DNA from: Aerococcaceae bacterium zg-252
GTDB taxonomy: Bacteria; Bacillota; Bacilli; Lactobacillales; Aerococcaceae
DNA: 64,000 nucleotides
Reading direction: 5' to 3'
NCBI GenBank assembly: GCA_016237705.1
Contig: CP066204.1
Location: 1,543,501 to 1,607,500, forward strand
Below, one piece after another: positions 19,562-29,263 of the stretch; within the stretch, counting starts at the first letter, position 1, and every line of letters begins with the position of its first letter. The notes beneath the pieces are model-generated. The model saw nothing but the letters and a program-made list of their open reading frames with translations, ran no database searches and was not told where the DNA came from. A program made the translations under genes and the position numbers.

Positions 19562-21886
19562 CTATTTGCGTTTTCCTTTTTTAAACACTTTACGGGACGG
19601 TTTCGCTTTCCCTTTAGCTTTTTTATGCTTCTCTTTTACAAAATTCGCTGCTTCTTGATTGCGACCTTTTTTCTTTTTCTTCTTAGAATCCAATTCAATC
19701 GGACGCAAATCCGTCATCGGTACAGCGTCAATTAATTTGAAATCAATCGTACGGTCGCTAACATTAACTTGGTCTACTTCAATCGTCACTTGCTGTCCAA
19801 TACGGTAAATATTTCCTTTAGAACGTCCAATCAATACTAAATGCTGTGCATTATACTCATAATAGTCATCAGTTAATGCTTTAATCGGAATTAATCCCTC
19901 AACTGTATTCGGTAAACCGACAAACATACCGAATGAAGTAATCGACGTAATTCGCCCATCGAAATGCTGACCGACTTTATCCAACATATATTCTGTTTTC
20001 TTAATTGCATCAGTTTCACGCTCTGCCTCAACGGCACGACGCTCTCGTTTCGACGAATGTTCTGCAATTTCAACTAATTGTTCATTCAACTGTTCTTTTT
20101 GACGTTCATTTGGTTCACTCGTCAAATAACGGCGAATCAAGCGATGAACTATCAAGTCTGGATAACGGCGAATCGGTGATGTAAAATGCGTATAATCTTC
20201 AGCTGCCAAGCCGTAATGCCCAAGTGGTGCTTCACTATATTTAGCTTGCTGCATACTGCGTAACATCATCGTTGATACAACTGGTTCGTACGGTTGCCCT
20301 TTAATCGCTTTTAATGCCAATTGCAATTGTTTCGGTTCAATATTCGCAACATTACCACGCAATACCATACCAAAAGATGTCACAAATTCTGCAAAACGCA
20401 TCATCTTTTCTTCTTTCGGTTGCTCATGCACACGATAAATAAATGGTAAATCACGCTTAGTAAATTCTAATGCCACTGTTTCATTCGCCGATAACATAAA
20501 CGATTCAATCAGACGCTCTGCTACATGACGTTCTCGCAACTGAATTTCCAATGGATGACCTGATTCATCCACAATAATTTTTGCTTCTGGTGCATCAAAA
20601 TCCAATGCACCACGACGTTGACGTTTTGCCTCTAAAATAGCATGCAACTCAGCCATTTCCTCTACCATATCAACAATCTCATTATACTCACGGTTTAAAA
20701 CATCATCGCCTGCTAGCATCTTATTCACATTATCATAAGTCATGCGATAAGACGAATGAATTACGCTCGGATAAATCGCATAATCCATTATCGTTCCATA
20801 AGCATCAATCGTCATCTCACAAGTTAGCGTCAACCTGTCTTCATTCGCATGTAAGGAACAAATACCATTCGATAAACGTTGTGGTAACATCGGCACTACT
20901 CGGTCAGTTAAATATACACTCGTCCCACGTTCAAATGCCTCTCTATCTAAGGCACTCCCCTCACTCACATAATGCGACACATCAGCGATATGCACTCCTA
21001 ATTGATAAGTGCCGTCTGCATTTTTCTCTAAAGAAATCGCATCATCTAAATCTTTGGCATCAGCACCGTCAATGGTAATAATCAAACGGTCACGCAAATC
21101 ACGACGCCCTACCATGTCTTCTGCTTGAATCGACATCGGTACTGCATCCGCTTCTTTTAGCACATTTTCTGGAAATTCATGAGGAATATTAAATTGATAG
21201 AGTACTGCTAAAATATCGACACCTGGTGCATCCTTATGCCCAACTTCTTTAGCGACATAACCTAATAAATGATTTGGATTCTCAGCTGACGGATACTCTT
21301 TAATCTTCACAATACAAATCGAATGGTCAACTGGGTGCAGTCCCTCTGGTAACACAAAAATTTTCACTTGGTCACTAAAATCACCTTGTGGTAGAATATA
21401 CCCTAAAAAGCCAGTCGCCTCACGCTCTAATTGGTTATAGGCAAAAAATTCTCCCACCATTTGCGTGGCTGCACGTTCAATGACACGCTGGACAATCGCC
21501 TCAGAGCCTTTACCAGTTTGTGGATTGACATGTTTCACGACCAATGCCTCAACCGTATCACCATGCATCGCATCCGCTGAACTGCCAGGTGGCACAAATA
21601 AATCTGCCTCGCCCTCTTCATACGTAATAAAACCAAAACCTTTACTATTGGCTCTAAACGTTCCAATAACGGTCTTAGCCGGTTGTTTGATAACTCGGAA
21701 TTTATAACCTTTTACTAATTCCACTTCACCAACACGTTCTAAAAAAGCCATTGCTTTTACTAATTTTTTATATTTTTTAATACCTGTCAAAGATAAGATT
21801 GACGCCAACTCGTCCATACTATATGACTTATCCGAGTGTTGACTTAAAAAATCTAAGACATCTTGTTCAAATTTTGTTAATGACAT
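19562..21886 (-). CDS. rnr: Ribonuclease R
   Basis: 774 residues; a 3'-5' exoribonuclease that degrades structured RNA and tmRNA-tagged messages. It has an N-terminal winged-helix region (DVLDFLSQHSDKSYSMDEL), then cold-shock domains. The RNB core carries DGADAKDLDDAISLE with the metal-binding Asp residues, and an S1 domain sits near residue 640 (FDGRITSITSFGMFVGL). A very basic KKKKKKGRNQEAA... tail ends it. Neighbours smpB and est give the classic secG-est-rnr-smpB block. Confidence 0.98.
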   Translation of the reverse strand: MSLTKFEQDVLDFLSQHSDKSYSMDELASILSLTGIKKYKKLVKAMAFLERVGEVELVKGYKFRVIKQPAKTVIGTFRANSKGFGFITYEEGEADLFVPPGSSADAMHGDTVEALVVKHVNPQTGKGSEAIVQRVIERAATQMVGEFFAYNQLEREATGFLGYILPQGDFSDQVKIFVLPEGLHPVDHSICIVKIKEYPSAENPNHLLGYVAKEVGHKDAPGVDILAVLYQFNIPHEFPENVLKEADAVPMSIQAEDMVGRRDLRDRLIITIDGADAKDLDDAISLEKNADGTYQLGVHIADVSHYVSEGSALDREAFERGTSVYLTDRVVPMLPQRLSNGICSLHANEDRLTLTCEMTIDAYGTIMDYAIYPSVIHSSYRMTYDNVNKMLAGDDVLNREYNEIVDMVEEMAELHAILEAKRQRRGALDFDAPEAKIIVDESGHPLEIQLRERHVAERLIESFMLSANETVALEFTKRDLPFIYRVHEQPKEEKMMRFAEFVTSFGMVLRGNVANIEPKQLQLALKAIKGQPYEPVVSTMMLRSMQQAKYSEAPLGHYGLAAEDYTHFTSPIRRYPDLIVHRLIRRYLTSEPNERQKEQLNEQLVEIAEHSSKRERRAVEAERETDAIKKTEYMLDKVGQHFDGRITSITSFGMFVGLPNTVEGLIPIKALTDDYYEYNAQHLVLIGRSKGNIYRIGQQVTIEVDQVNVSDRTIDFKLIDAVPMTDLRPIELDSKKKKKKGRNQEAANFVKEKHKKAKGKAKPSRKVFKKGKRK

Positions 21887-21947
21887 TCTATTGCCTCCTC
21901 TCTACTTTCCTTATTTTCTATTCATTTCATTTTCAACAACTACCAAT

Positions 21948-22685
21948 TTATTCTTCGATACCAATAAATTGGAGAATACTCGCTTCAAACGCTTGACGAT
22001 TACGATTGGTCGTAATGACATGCGTATTTTCTGGAAACCAATGGAAATCCACATCTGCATGAATCAATGCCTCTTTGACCAAATACGCATCTTCAGCTTC
22101 TATCATTTCATCTTGTTCAGATTGTGCAATATAAAAACGACTGGTAATATCTTGTAAATCCATTTGATAACTGGTCGTAAAGTAATAAATTTCAGCCACC
22201 TGTTGCTTATGACGTTCTAAAATATCCTCTTTCTTCTGGGCATACTCTGCTTGCAGCCCTAATCTATCATATAAAGCTACCACATATTTTTCGAAAAAAT
22301 ACGCGATATCCAATGGTTTGGAAATGTAAACTGGCGAATTAATAATCCCACCTGCTAAATTTTCATCATGATGCTCCGTCAATAATCGCGTAGCAAAAAT
22401 CCCACCTAATGATAATCCAAACACATACACATGCTCATAATGACGTGCTTGCATCCATGCCAATGCTTCTTGTGCTTGAAGCCACCAATCTTCTGGATGA
22501 GCCTCTAATATATCATAAATATCATTCGTAGCATGCCCTTCAAATGTCGGACATAATACTTCAACACCTAAACGCTGCAAGCGACGTGCTAATACATTAA
22601 AATCATTCGGCGACCCTGTATAAGAGTGAAATAAAATTACACCAATGGTCGCATCATTCGCATCATAAAATTTATAATTCTCCAT
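21948..22685 (-). CDS. Carboxylesterase (Est30-like alpha/beta hydrolase)
   Basis: 245 residues from the ATG at 22685 (GGGAG upstream); a longer frame to 22850 covers unlikely, hydrophobic non-homologous residues. Family features are GVILFHSYTGSPNDFNVLARRL, the nucleophile elbow FGLSLGGI, an acid near AQSEQDEMIEAED, and the His in ENTHVITTNRN. It would cleave short acyl esters; the real substrate is unknown. The position between secG and rnr is conserved in Bacilli. Confidence 0.92.
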   Translation of the reverse strand: MENYKFYDANDATIGVILFHSYTGSPNDFNVLARRLQRLGVEVLCPTFEGHATNDIYDILEAHPEDWWLQAQEALAWMQARHYEHVYVFGLSLGGIFATRLLTEHHDENLAGGIINSPVYISKPLDIAYFFEKYVVALYDRLGLQAEYAQKKEDILERHKQQVAEIYYFTTSYQMDLQDITSRFYIAQSEQDEMIEAEDAYLVKEALIHADVDFHWFPENTHVITTNRNRQAFEASILQFIGIEE

Positions 22686-22763
22686 CCCAAACTCCCGTCT
22701 TATTTGTTGCGACGAACATAATGTCGCTATGCTTAGTGAAATTCCGCTTATGTAAATATAAAT

Positions 22764-22894
22764 AAACACATATTTACACACATCCGATAGTGCGATTGTG
22801 AAACAATCCCAAAAATTCTGATTGAGCGAGATTATTCTATCATCAGCCAATGCTATGAATTTTGTTGCTAACGGTTTGTTAGTAAATATGTGTT
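22764..22894. repeat. Inverted repeat in the secG-est gap
   Basis: AACACATATTTAC (within 22764-22777) and GTAAATATGTGTT (22882-22894) are exact reverse complements 104 bases apart in the 230-base space between secG and est. The enclosed DNA has a further small palindrome, ATTGTGAAACAAT. It might be a tiny degenerate mobile element or a regulatory fold; no gene is seen. Confidence 0.45.
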
Positions 22895-22916
22895 CGTTCG
22901 ACTCACTCTAAACTGC

Positions 22917-23156
22917 CTATTTTTGTGCTGATAAATAAGCTAAAGCAATTGCGATTACGAAAAAGGCAATACCTAAAAAACTTGTTGCACGAATTAAAAA
23001 GGCTTCAAAACCACGAGCCTTTTGACGACCTTGTGGTTGATCTGCACCACCGCCTGTTAAAGTACTCGCTGCATTACTTTTTGACGGTTGCATAATTACA
23101 ATTAAAATAAGTAAAATCGACACTACGACAAGTGCAATTAATAAAGCATTATACAC
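22917..23156 (-). CDS. secG: Preprotein translocase subunit SecG
   Basis: 79 residues with two membrane segments (about 3-22 and 55-76) joined by a polar loop (NAASTLTGGGADQPQG). It assists SecYE in protein export. RBS GGAGG precedes the ATG. It is first in the secG-est-rnr-smpB group. Confidence 0.96.
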   Translation of the reverse strand: MYNALLIALVVVSILLILIVIMQPSKSNAASTLTGGGADQPQGRQKARGFEAFLIRATSFLGIAFFVIAIALAYLSAQK

Positions 23157-23297
23157 AGGGTTTTCCTCCTCTACAAAGTTTCCACTAACTATATTACCAT
23201 ATCTTTGGTAAAAATACTATTCTTTCAAGAAAATAAATTAGGCAAGTGCCCAACTTACGGTTACCTAATTGACTGCTCGCCACCGATAAATCTTCGC

Positions 23298-23327
23298 AAA
23301 AAAAGACTTGCAATCAATCCAAGCCTT
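23298..23327 (-). terminator. Terminator after sortase
   Basis: Minus-strand arms AGGCTTG and CAAGTCT around a 9-base loop, then a run of seven T, just after the sortase stop. Confidence 0.75.
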
Positions 23328-23336
23328 TTAACTATC

Positions 23337-24098
23337 TTATGAATCAGTCGGTACTGTCTTCGGTAATTTAAATGCTGAAATCATTGCATCTGACGCTTTA
23401 TTGATTGCAACTTTTTCTTTTAATGACGCTTGAACTACAATACGGTCTTGTAAGGTAGAATCACACGTAATCAACGTTAAAATCGCATTATCTGTCGGAT
23501 AGGTTACTTCAACAGCTGTCGGTGGCACAGTTTGGATATTATCAATTTCATAAACATATACATACTCTAAGTCCGTCAAATAAACCGTATCCCCATACTC
23601 CACACGTAATAATGGCGCAAACAATAAATCTTTATGGATAGAGTGATGACTCGCTAACGAATAATTTGACACACCCATTTCTTGGTCGGCATATAATGTA
23701 CCGGCACCTAAATACATTCCTGCTTCTGATACCCCTTTATAAATCGGTAAATTCATATTCACTGACGGAATTGCAATCCCACCAATAGTAGGTAAATCAT
23801 CCGGATTCACATTTTGACGAATTACATCATAAGCTGATAAAGAAGAAATATCCTCCCAGTTATATGTTACATTCGCTTTTTTATTTTCACGCACTTGCTC
23901 AACCGTTAAATTATGGATTGCATTTTGTGTTTGCCCTTTTTGAATCATGTAGTTTTTAATTGGATCTAATGCAAATAATCCTAATGCAATCACAATTAAA
24001 ATAATACCGAGTGCTGTACGAAAACCACCACCACGTCTTCTTCTACGCTGTTTACGTCTTCTCTTACCGTGCAACTCTTGACGTGTTTTTGCTGACAT
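23337..24098 (-). CDS. srtA: Class A sortase
   Basis: 253 residues. It cuts LPXTG-type signals of surface proteins and links them to the cell wall. A strongly basic N-terminus (KRRRKQRRRRRGGG) is followed by one membrane anchor (about 27-45). The catalytic domain shows ASHHSI (His), TLITCDS (Cys) and DRIVVQA (Arg). The length and placement of these residues fit class A. It is monocistronic with its own terminator. Confidence 0.95.
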   Translation of the reverse strand: MSAKTRQELHGKRRRKQRRRRRGGGFRTALGIILIVIALGLFALDPIKNYMIQKGQTQNAIHNLTVEQVRENKKANVTYNWEDISSLSAYDVIRQNVNPDDLPTIGGIAIPSVNMNLPIYKGVSEAGMYLGAGTLYADQEMGVSNYSLASHHSIHKDLLFAPLLRVEYGDTVYLTDLEYVYVYEIDNIQTVPPTAVEVTYPTDNAILTLITCDSTLQDRIVVQASLKEKVAINKASDAMISAFKLPKTVPTDS

Positions 24099-24247
24099 TT
24101 ATAATCCTCCTATATTTTAGCACTGCATTTTTAACTTCGACCATGCCAAATTATAATTATTATCAATATTATATAGTATCTGTAAAAAAATAACAGTATT
24201 TTGCTTTCAAATTTAATCTTTTCTTATGATTTATGCACTCAATATAT

Positions 24248-24283
24248 AAAAACAAGTGCACCAGAATCAACCTGTTGCACTCG
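24248..24283 (-). terminator. Terminator after the FMN reductase gene
   Basis: Minus-strand arms GAGTGCAACAG and CTGGTGCACTT with a short loop, followed by GTTTTTAT, just past the stop at 24299. Confidence 0.7.
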
Positions 24284-24298
24284 TTTAATATTGATTAA

Positions 24299-24859
24299 TT
24301 ATGCTTCAACGTAAGCGACAAACTCACTCACAAACGCATCAAATACTTCTTGTTGCTCTGGTTCTAATGCTAATGTACCAGTTGCCCAAGCTTCACCTGG
24401 AATTTTAATTCCTAATCCTTCGCTTTCCATTGGTGCAGTACGAACATATGGTAATAAGAAATTCAATGCGCCACGAACAAATTTACCAAAAGTTGAATTA
24501 GCTGCACTAGCCACTGCAACTTTTTTACCTGCTAATACCGTTGGTGTTTCATTATCAAACGCAACAACAGGACGGCTCAACCAGTCAATTAAGTTTTTCA
24601 AACGAGCTGGGTATGAACCATTGTACTCAGGTGATACAAATAATAAAGCATCAGCTGCTGCCACTGCTCCACGAACACCCTCAATCGATGCAGGTGCAGG
24701 ATATTCTGTATTTTGGCTTAATAATGGCACTTCACTATAATCATAAACAGCTGCTTCTAACCCTTTAGCGTTTAATGCTGCCACTAATTGTTCTGCTAAT
24801 TGAGCGTTAAATGAACCTTGACGGTCTGAACCTGAAAATACTAATACTTTTTTTGACAT
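24299..24859 (-). CDS. NADPH-dependent FMN reductase (flavodoxin-like)
   Basis: 186 residues from the ATG at 24859 (GAGGAG 8 bases upstream). FSGSDRQGSFNAQLAEQL is the FMN-phosphate loop, and FVSPEYNGSYPARLKNLIDWLSRP is the signature of NADPH-dependent FMN/quinone reductases (ArsH/ChrR/YieF group). It probably reduces quinones, azo compounds or flavin with NADPH. It follows a MarR-family gene by about 19 bases, so the two form a stress-response operon under the double operator upstream. Confidence 0.9.
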   Translation of the reverse strand: MSKKVLVFSGSDRQGSFNAQLAEQLVAALNAKGLEAAVYDYSEVPLLSQNTEYPAPASIEGVRGAVAAADALLFVSPEYNGSYPARLKNLIDWLSRPVVAFDNETPTVLAGKKVAVASAANSTFGKFVRGALNFLLPYVRTAPMESEGLGIKIPGEAWATGTLALEPEQQEVFDAFVSEFVAYVEA

Positions 24860-24878
24860 AATCATTACTCCTCTTAAA

Positions 24879-25310
24879 TTAAATACTTTTGAATTTTTTT
24901 AGCAACTGAATGAGTTGTTTTCGTTCTTCTTCGGTATAGATACCAAACAAATCATCTAATTCTTCTCGATGTCTTGGCAACACTTGTTCAAATATTTCAC
25001 GCCCTTTATCCGTAATATGAAATACCGATTTACGCTTATCTTTCTCAGCAGACTGCCGAACAATTAAGCCATCTCGTTCCATATTTTTCAAAACAACGGT
25101 CATATTACCAGATGTCGCTAACATCTTATCTTTTAAATCACAGATAGCCATATCACCAATTGAATAGAGAATATCTAAAATACTAAACTGAATCCGTGTT
25201 ATTCCATACTCACGAAACACTTTCCCTGAATTTAATTCAATCGTGCGAGCAGCTTGTCGAAAGACAATATTGGCATGCACACATGAATTGCGTGGAACAC
25301 TAATATCCAT
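24879..25310 (-). CDS. MarR-family regulator
   Basis: 143 residues from the ATG at 25310, set by AAGGAGGG 5 bases upstream. The winged HTH has MAICDLKDKMLATSGNMTVVLKNMERDGLI and the wing KRKSVFHITDKG. A Cys at residue 10 (PRNSCVHANIVF) sits where redox-sensing MarR proteins such as MgrA/OhrR keep their sensor Cys. It precedes an FMN/quinone reductase and has two perfect palindromes over its own promoter. A repressor released by oxidants or quinones is a reasonable inference. Confidence 0.93.
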   Translation of the reverse strand: MDISVPRNSCVHANIVFRQAARTIELNSGKVFREYGITRIQFSILDILYSIGDMAICDLKDKMLATSGNMTVVLKNMERDGLIVRQSAEKDKRKSVFHITDKGREIFEQVLPRHREELDDLFGIYTEEERKQLIQLLKKFKSI

Positions 25311-25366
25311 GATACCCTCCTTGTTATGTGATGAAATAGAATTGTTGCTCATCACCCCAAAACAAC

Positions 25367-25416
25367 TACTAATTAGTAACAAATAGAATTGTATTACTAA
25401 TTAGTAGTAATGTCAA
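25367..25416 (-). promoter_or_regulatory. Promoter and twin operators of the marR-reductase operon
   Basis: Minus strand: -35 TTGACA (25411-25416), 17-base spacer, -10 TACAAT (25388-25393). Two identical perfect palindromes TACTAATTAGTA lie at 25395-25406 (between -35 and -10) and 25367-25378 (just past the -10), centres 28 bases apart. This is the arrangement expected for direct repression by a MarR dimer. Confidence 0.85.
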
Positions 25417-25455
25417 TCGCTTTAGCTATAAAATATTTTTATTAGAAACCAAACT

Positions 25456-25493
25456 GAAAAAATACCCTACATAGCCAAATTCAACTATGTAGG
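25456..25493 (-). terminator. Terminator of the ABC exporter operon
   Basis: Minus-strand arms CCTACATAG and CTATGTAGG with a 10-base loop, then TATTTTTT. Confidence 0.85.
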
Positions 25494-25502
25494 ACACCTA
25501 TA

Positions 25503-26795
25503 TTATTCACGCTCTGAACGCCATAATTGATATGAACGTTTAAATGTTTGAATCAGACCTTTGTCACTGGTCACTAACACATTACTCTTATAGAAAATAG
25601 TAGAAACAGATAAACATAGCACCATAAAGATTAACGAGATGATAATTGATAATACAATTTCAAACGGACTAACCGTTTCGGCAGCAATTCTAAATGGCAT
25701 AACAAATGGTGTGAAGAACGGAATTTGAGAACCGATACGCACAATCGGATTATTGGTTGATGACAAAGCATACATTCCAATATAAAAACCAACGACACCC
25801 ACTAAGACTAATGGCCCAATCATTTTACTGATATCTTCTATACGGGATACTAAAGAACCTAAAAAGCCTGCAATTGATGTATAAGTCAAAATACCCATTA
25901 AAGCAAAGAGTGCTCCAAGTGCAATATCATTCGAAAAACGAGAGCCTAATGCCACATAATTATCAATTAATTCGATTGGAATATAAGCAGACGCAACTTT
26001 ACGAATTACTAAATTCGCAATTAAAAATAGCACCAAATAAATAGCCACTTGCGTCAAAATAACTAAACCGACACCAATCATCTTACCTAAGAAATGCTTC
26101 GTTGCAGAAATACTTGATAGTACAATCTCCATAATGCGTGAACCTTTTTCTGTCGCAATCTCTTGGGAAATAATGGATATATACGTCATAATAAACATAT
26201 ACACCACAAAACAGACACCAAATGCGATACCAATGCGAATATTCTTTTCAGATGAATCCAACTCGTCTACTTTCACATTACCATTTTCATCAAAACTAAC
26301 ATTTGTCGTATTGACCTCAATATGCATACTATTGATTGACGCTAACTTCGCTGCATCAATGCCCTCTGCTACCAAGCGTTTATTGACTGCATAAGCTTCA
26401 AGAACTACTTTGAATTTATCGACTTCAATATCTTTTCCTAATTTATCTCGATAAAAAGTCGCACTTAATGGCTCAGCCGTTTCATCAATTACTAGATAAC
26501 CATCAATTTCTTTCGCATTCAACGCAGCAGCTGCTTGAGCATCTGTTTCGAATGAATGAAATTCATTACCAGTATCTGCCTCTGTTAATACTTGTTGAAT
26601 TTCAGCAGAAGGATGAACTAAACCAATTTGACCTACACTATCATGTACCTTCGACATCCCTACAAAATAGCCAATCGCACCCATTACTACAAACATTAAA
26701 ATCGGACCGAAAACCATTGCCAAGAAAGCACCAGACAATACATTTTTACGGTACACTTCTTTAATTACAATCCACATTTTACTCATTTGATTCAC
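25503..26795 (-). CDS. ABC transporter permease, NatB/ABC-2 type
   Basis: 430 residues. One N-terminal membrane segment (about 20-43) is followed by a long extracellular domain (about 45-190). Five to six further segments follow, including VCFVVYMFIMTYISIISQEIA and IVLSSISATKHFLGKMIGVG, the ABC-2/NatB signature region. It pairs with the ATPase gene, which overlaps its start by 17 bases. The family exports sodium, drugs or peptides; the substrate cannot be told here. Confidence 0.92.
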   Translation of the reverse strand: MNQMSKMWIVIKEVYRKNVLSGAFLAMVFGPILMFVVMGAIGYFVGMSKVHDSVGQIGLVHPSAEIQQVLTEADTGNEFHSFETDAQAAAALNAKEIDGYLVIDETAEPLSATFYRDKLGKDIEVDKFKVVLEAYAVNKRLVAEGIDAAKLASINSMHIEVNTTNVSFDENGNVKVDELDSSEKNIRIGIAFGVCFVVYMFIMTYISIISQEIATEKGSRIMEIVLSSISATKHFLGKMIGVGLVILTQVAIYLVLFLIANLVIRKVASAYIPIELIDNYVALGSRFSNDIALGALFALMGILTYTSIAGFLGSLVSRIEDISKMIGPLVLVGVVGFYIGMYALSSTNNPIVRIGSQIPFFTPFVMPFRIAAETVSPFEIVLSIIISLIFMVLCLSVSTIFYKSNVLVTSDKGLIQTFKRSYQLWRSERE

Positions 26796-27684
26796 CAGCT
26801 TTCATTTTGAAGATTTCTTCAAGACTCGGTGCTTGTTGATAGAACACAGGTAAATATTCACCCTTAGCAACCTCATCAAAAATACCTTTACCAAATGACT
26901 CATCTTCTAACTGCAACATATATTGGTGACCTGAGTACGCTTGTACTGCTGCCACACCTGGTAACATCGCCAAACGTTCTTGCGTCCATTCAGTTGTTTC
27001 AATCAATAATTTCGTCTTACCAAATTGACCACGTACTTCGTCCAATGTTCCGTAAAGCACTTGCTTACCATTATGAATCATCACTAATTTATCGCAAATT
27101 TCTTCCACATTATTCATATTATGACTTGAGAAAATGATACAACTACCTTTGTCACGCAGTGCGAGTATACCTTTTTTCAAGAAATCTGCATTCACAGGGT
27201 CTAGCCCACTGAAAGGCTCATCTAAAATCACTAATTTTGGTTCATGAATCAATGTCGCAATCAACTGCACTTTTTGCTGATTCCCTTTTGAAAGTGACTT
27301 AATTTTATCTGTACGCTTACCTTTTACATTGAAACGAATCAGCCACTCATCAATTTTTGTCGCAATTTCAGATTTTTTCATTCCTCGTAATTGTGCAAAG
27401 TACATGATTTGTTGTTCAATTGTCATCTTTTCATACAGACCACGTTCTTCTGGTAAATAGCCTACGACATCATAGACCGAATCCGTCAAAGGTTTGTGAT
27501 TCCACAATACCTCGCCCTTATTTTCAGGTGTTAAAAAATCAAGAATCATTCGGAAAATCGTCGTTTTCCCCGAACCATTCTGTCCGATAATACCTAAAAT
27601 CGAGCCGGGCTCAATTGTAAATGACACGTCATCTACTGCTAAAAAAGAACCAAAAGTCTTTACTAAGTGTTTTACTTCTAACAT
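26779..27684 (-). CDS. ABC transporter ATP-binding protein, NatA type
   Basis: 301 residues. Walker A GQNGSGKTTIFRM, signature LSKGNQQKVQ, Walker B LVILDEPFSGLDP and switch His (FSSHNMNNVEE) are all intact. The extra C-terminal region is typical of NatA-like subunits. Together with the permease it forms a two-gene export system. Confidence 0.95.
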   Translation of the reverse strand: MLEVKHLVKTFGSFLAVDDVSFTIEPGSILGIIGQNGSGKTTIFRMILDFLTPENKGEVLWNHKPLTDSVYDVVGYLPEERGLYEKMTIEQQIMYFAQLRGMKKSEIATKIDEWLIRFNVKGKRTDKIKSLSKGNQQKVQLIATLIHEPKLVILDEPFSGLDPVNADFLKKGILALRDKGSCIIFSSHNMNNVEEICDKLVMIHNGKQVLYGTLDEVRGQFGKTKLLIETTEWTQERLAMLPGVAAVQAYSGHQYMLQLEDESFGKGIFDEVAKGEYLPVFYQQAPSLEEIFKMKAGESNE

Positions 27685-27839
27685 AATATCACTCCTTGCA
27701 CTATGTTTTGTCTATTATTATATACCTTACTCAATCGCATGTCTATTTAAAACATCTAAATATTACCATTATTTTAAGTCAATCGTATAACATTTTCACT
27801 AATAATTTTCCCCACCTAGCAACTCACTCTTGATACGAC

Positions 27840-27874
27840 AAAAAGCATCGGTCACAATCACAACCAACGCTTTT
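27840..27874 (-). terminator. Terminator after the L,D-transpeptidase gene
   Basis: Minus-strand arms AAAAGCGTTGGT and ACCGATGCTTTTT (two wobbles) about ten bases past the stop. Confidence 0.75.
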
Positions 27875-27883
27875 ATACCTATA

Positions 27884-29263
27884 TTAAAATACAATTACAG
27901 GTGTCCCATACTCCACATATTCATAAATAATCGCCACTTGATCCAATGGGGTATTAATACAACCGAGTGAACCAGAGTAAAGATAAGTATCCCCACCAAA
28001 CGAATATTGCCAGTTTGCATCATGAATACCTTGTGATTGATAGTCAAAACGCATCCAATACGATACTGGTGCAGAATACGGTCTTGTTTGTCCTGGAGCA
28101 ATTCCAACCAAATTAGTATTCGTCAACATTTCAATAATAGCATTCGCACCTGGGGCAGTCGGTGTACTTAATTTACCGGATACAATATTCGTAGAAACAA
28201 TGACTTCTCCTTTGTAGTATAGATACATCATTTGATTTTCTAAGTCAACTTCCACATAAGTATCGCCAATATCATTTGCTTCACCCAAATGAGTTCCAAT
28301 ACCAGTAAATGCTGCCTTGCGTGTCACATCTTTACCTGCTCTTAAATCTCGAATAATATTTTGAGTTTCTGTTTCAACATCAATTGACCACCCTAAAATA
28401 CCAGCTGGTACCGTAACCTCACCACGCAATGTACTTTGAAATTGACGAGTCTTGCCTTCCGTTGAATATTTTTCATTCAAATCTTCAAGATAAGCAGCCA
28501 CTTCTTCTTCATCTACCGTCACCTTATTATCAGCATCGAAATGCACCCATTGCTCAATTAATTCTTTCGGAATCGTAATCGCTTCTCCGGCTATTTTTAA
28601 AGTAATATTAAGACCCAATATTTTTTGAATATAATCCATTGTATCTTTAACAACCGCACTTGACTCTTCAATTTCTGGGTGTGCATAGACATCTTCCAAT
28701 GCCACTTTCATTGTCTTATTTTCTAAACTCTCTAACATTGCTGTTCCAAGACGTTCATAATCCACTTGAGTTCCAATCACACCAGGCTGCACATAATAAC
28801 CCTTTTCCTTATCATATTCAATTGACGCATTTGTAGCCGGTGTACGTGTAGCATTATCAATGCCAAGTGCTGACGCAGCATTTTGTACTAACTCTTTATT
28901 AACGGCCACACGATTTGAAAATACGTGCTCAACTTTAGTGCCATTAAATAGATTAACAATCCATGTACTTGGGTCTTGTGTTTGGTAGACAGTTTCTAAT
29001 GCTTCTTTTGCATCAAATTGATACCCTAAATCAGCTAACGAAATCTTACCTAATTCTTTTCCCTTTTCAACTAATGTTACGGATTGTTTACTGACATCTT
29101 GTGCAATTTTTTCTTGTGCTTCATCGACTGTTAAATTACCGATTGAAACTGGGCCGTAACTCGTATTAGGCGTAAATTTTTCAGCATAATAGCCAATCCC
29201 ACCCATATAGGCAGCTCCCAAACTAAGCAAAGTTCCTAATGTAATCCCAATCGCTTTTTTCAC
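27884..29263 (-). CDS. L,D-transpeptidase (YkuD) with peptidoglycan-binding domain
   Basis: 459 residues from a GTG start (GAGGGTGG upstream). One N-terminal membrane anchor (about 5-24) is followed by two repeats of the putative peptidoglycan-binding type (PF12229-like, about 40-330). The catalytic YkuD domain then has a His at IHDANW and the Cys in YSGSLGCINTPL. The usual S-H-G-C appears here as S-L-G-C. Such enzymes make 3-3 crosslinks that resist beta-lactams (Enterococcus faecium Ldt-fm type). The C-terminus ends right after the domain. Monocistronic. Confidence 0.92.
   Translation of the reverse strand: MKKAIGITLGTLLSLGAAYMGGIGYYAEKFTPNTSYGPVSIGNLTVDEAQEKIAQDVSKQSVTLVEKGKELGKISLADLGYQFDAKEALETVYQTQDPSTWIVNLFNGTKVEHVFSNRVAVNKELVQNAASALGIDNATRTPATNASIEYDKEKGYYVQPGVIGTQVDYERLGTAMLESLENKTMKVALEDVYAHPEIEESSAVVKDTMDYIQKILGLNITLKIAGEAITIPKELIEQWVHFDADNKVTVDEEEVAAYLEDLNEKYSTEGKTRQFQSTLRGEVTVPAGILGWSIDVETETQNIIRDLRAGKDVTRKAAFTGIGTHLGEANDIGDTYVEVDLENQMMYLYYKGEVIVSTNIVSGKLSTPTAPGANAIIEMLTNTNLVGIAPGQTRPYSAPVSYWMRFDYQSQGIHDANWQYSFGGDTYLYSGSLGCINTPLDQVAIIYEYVEYGTPVIVF

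Noticed and set aside
22686..22850. N-terminal extension of the esterase
   Set aside because: Unlike family members, contains the inverted-repeat DNA, and a better start with RBS lies at 22685.
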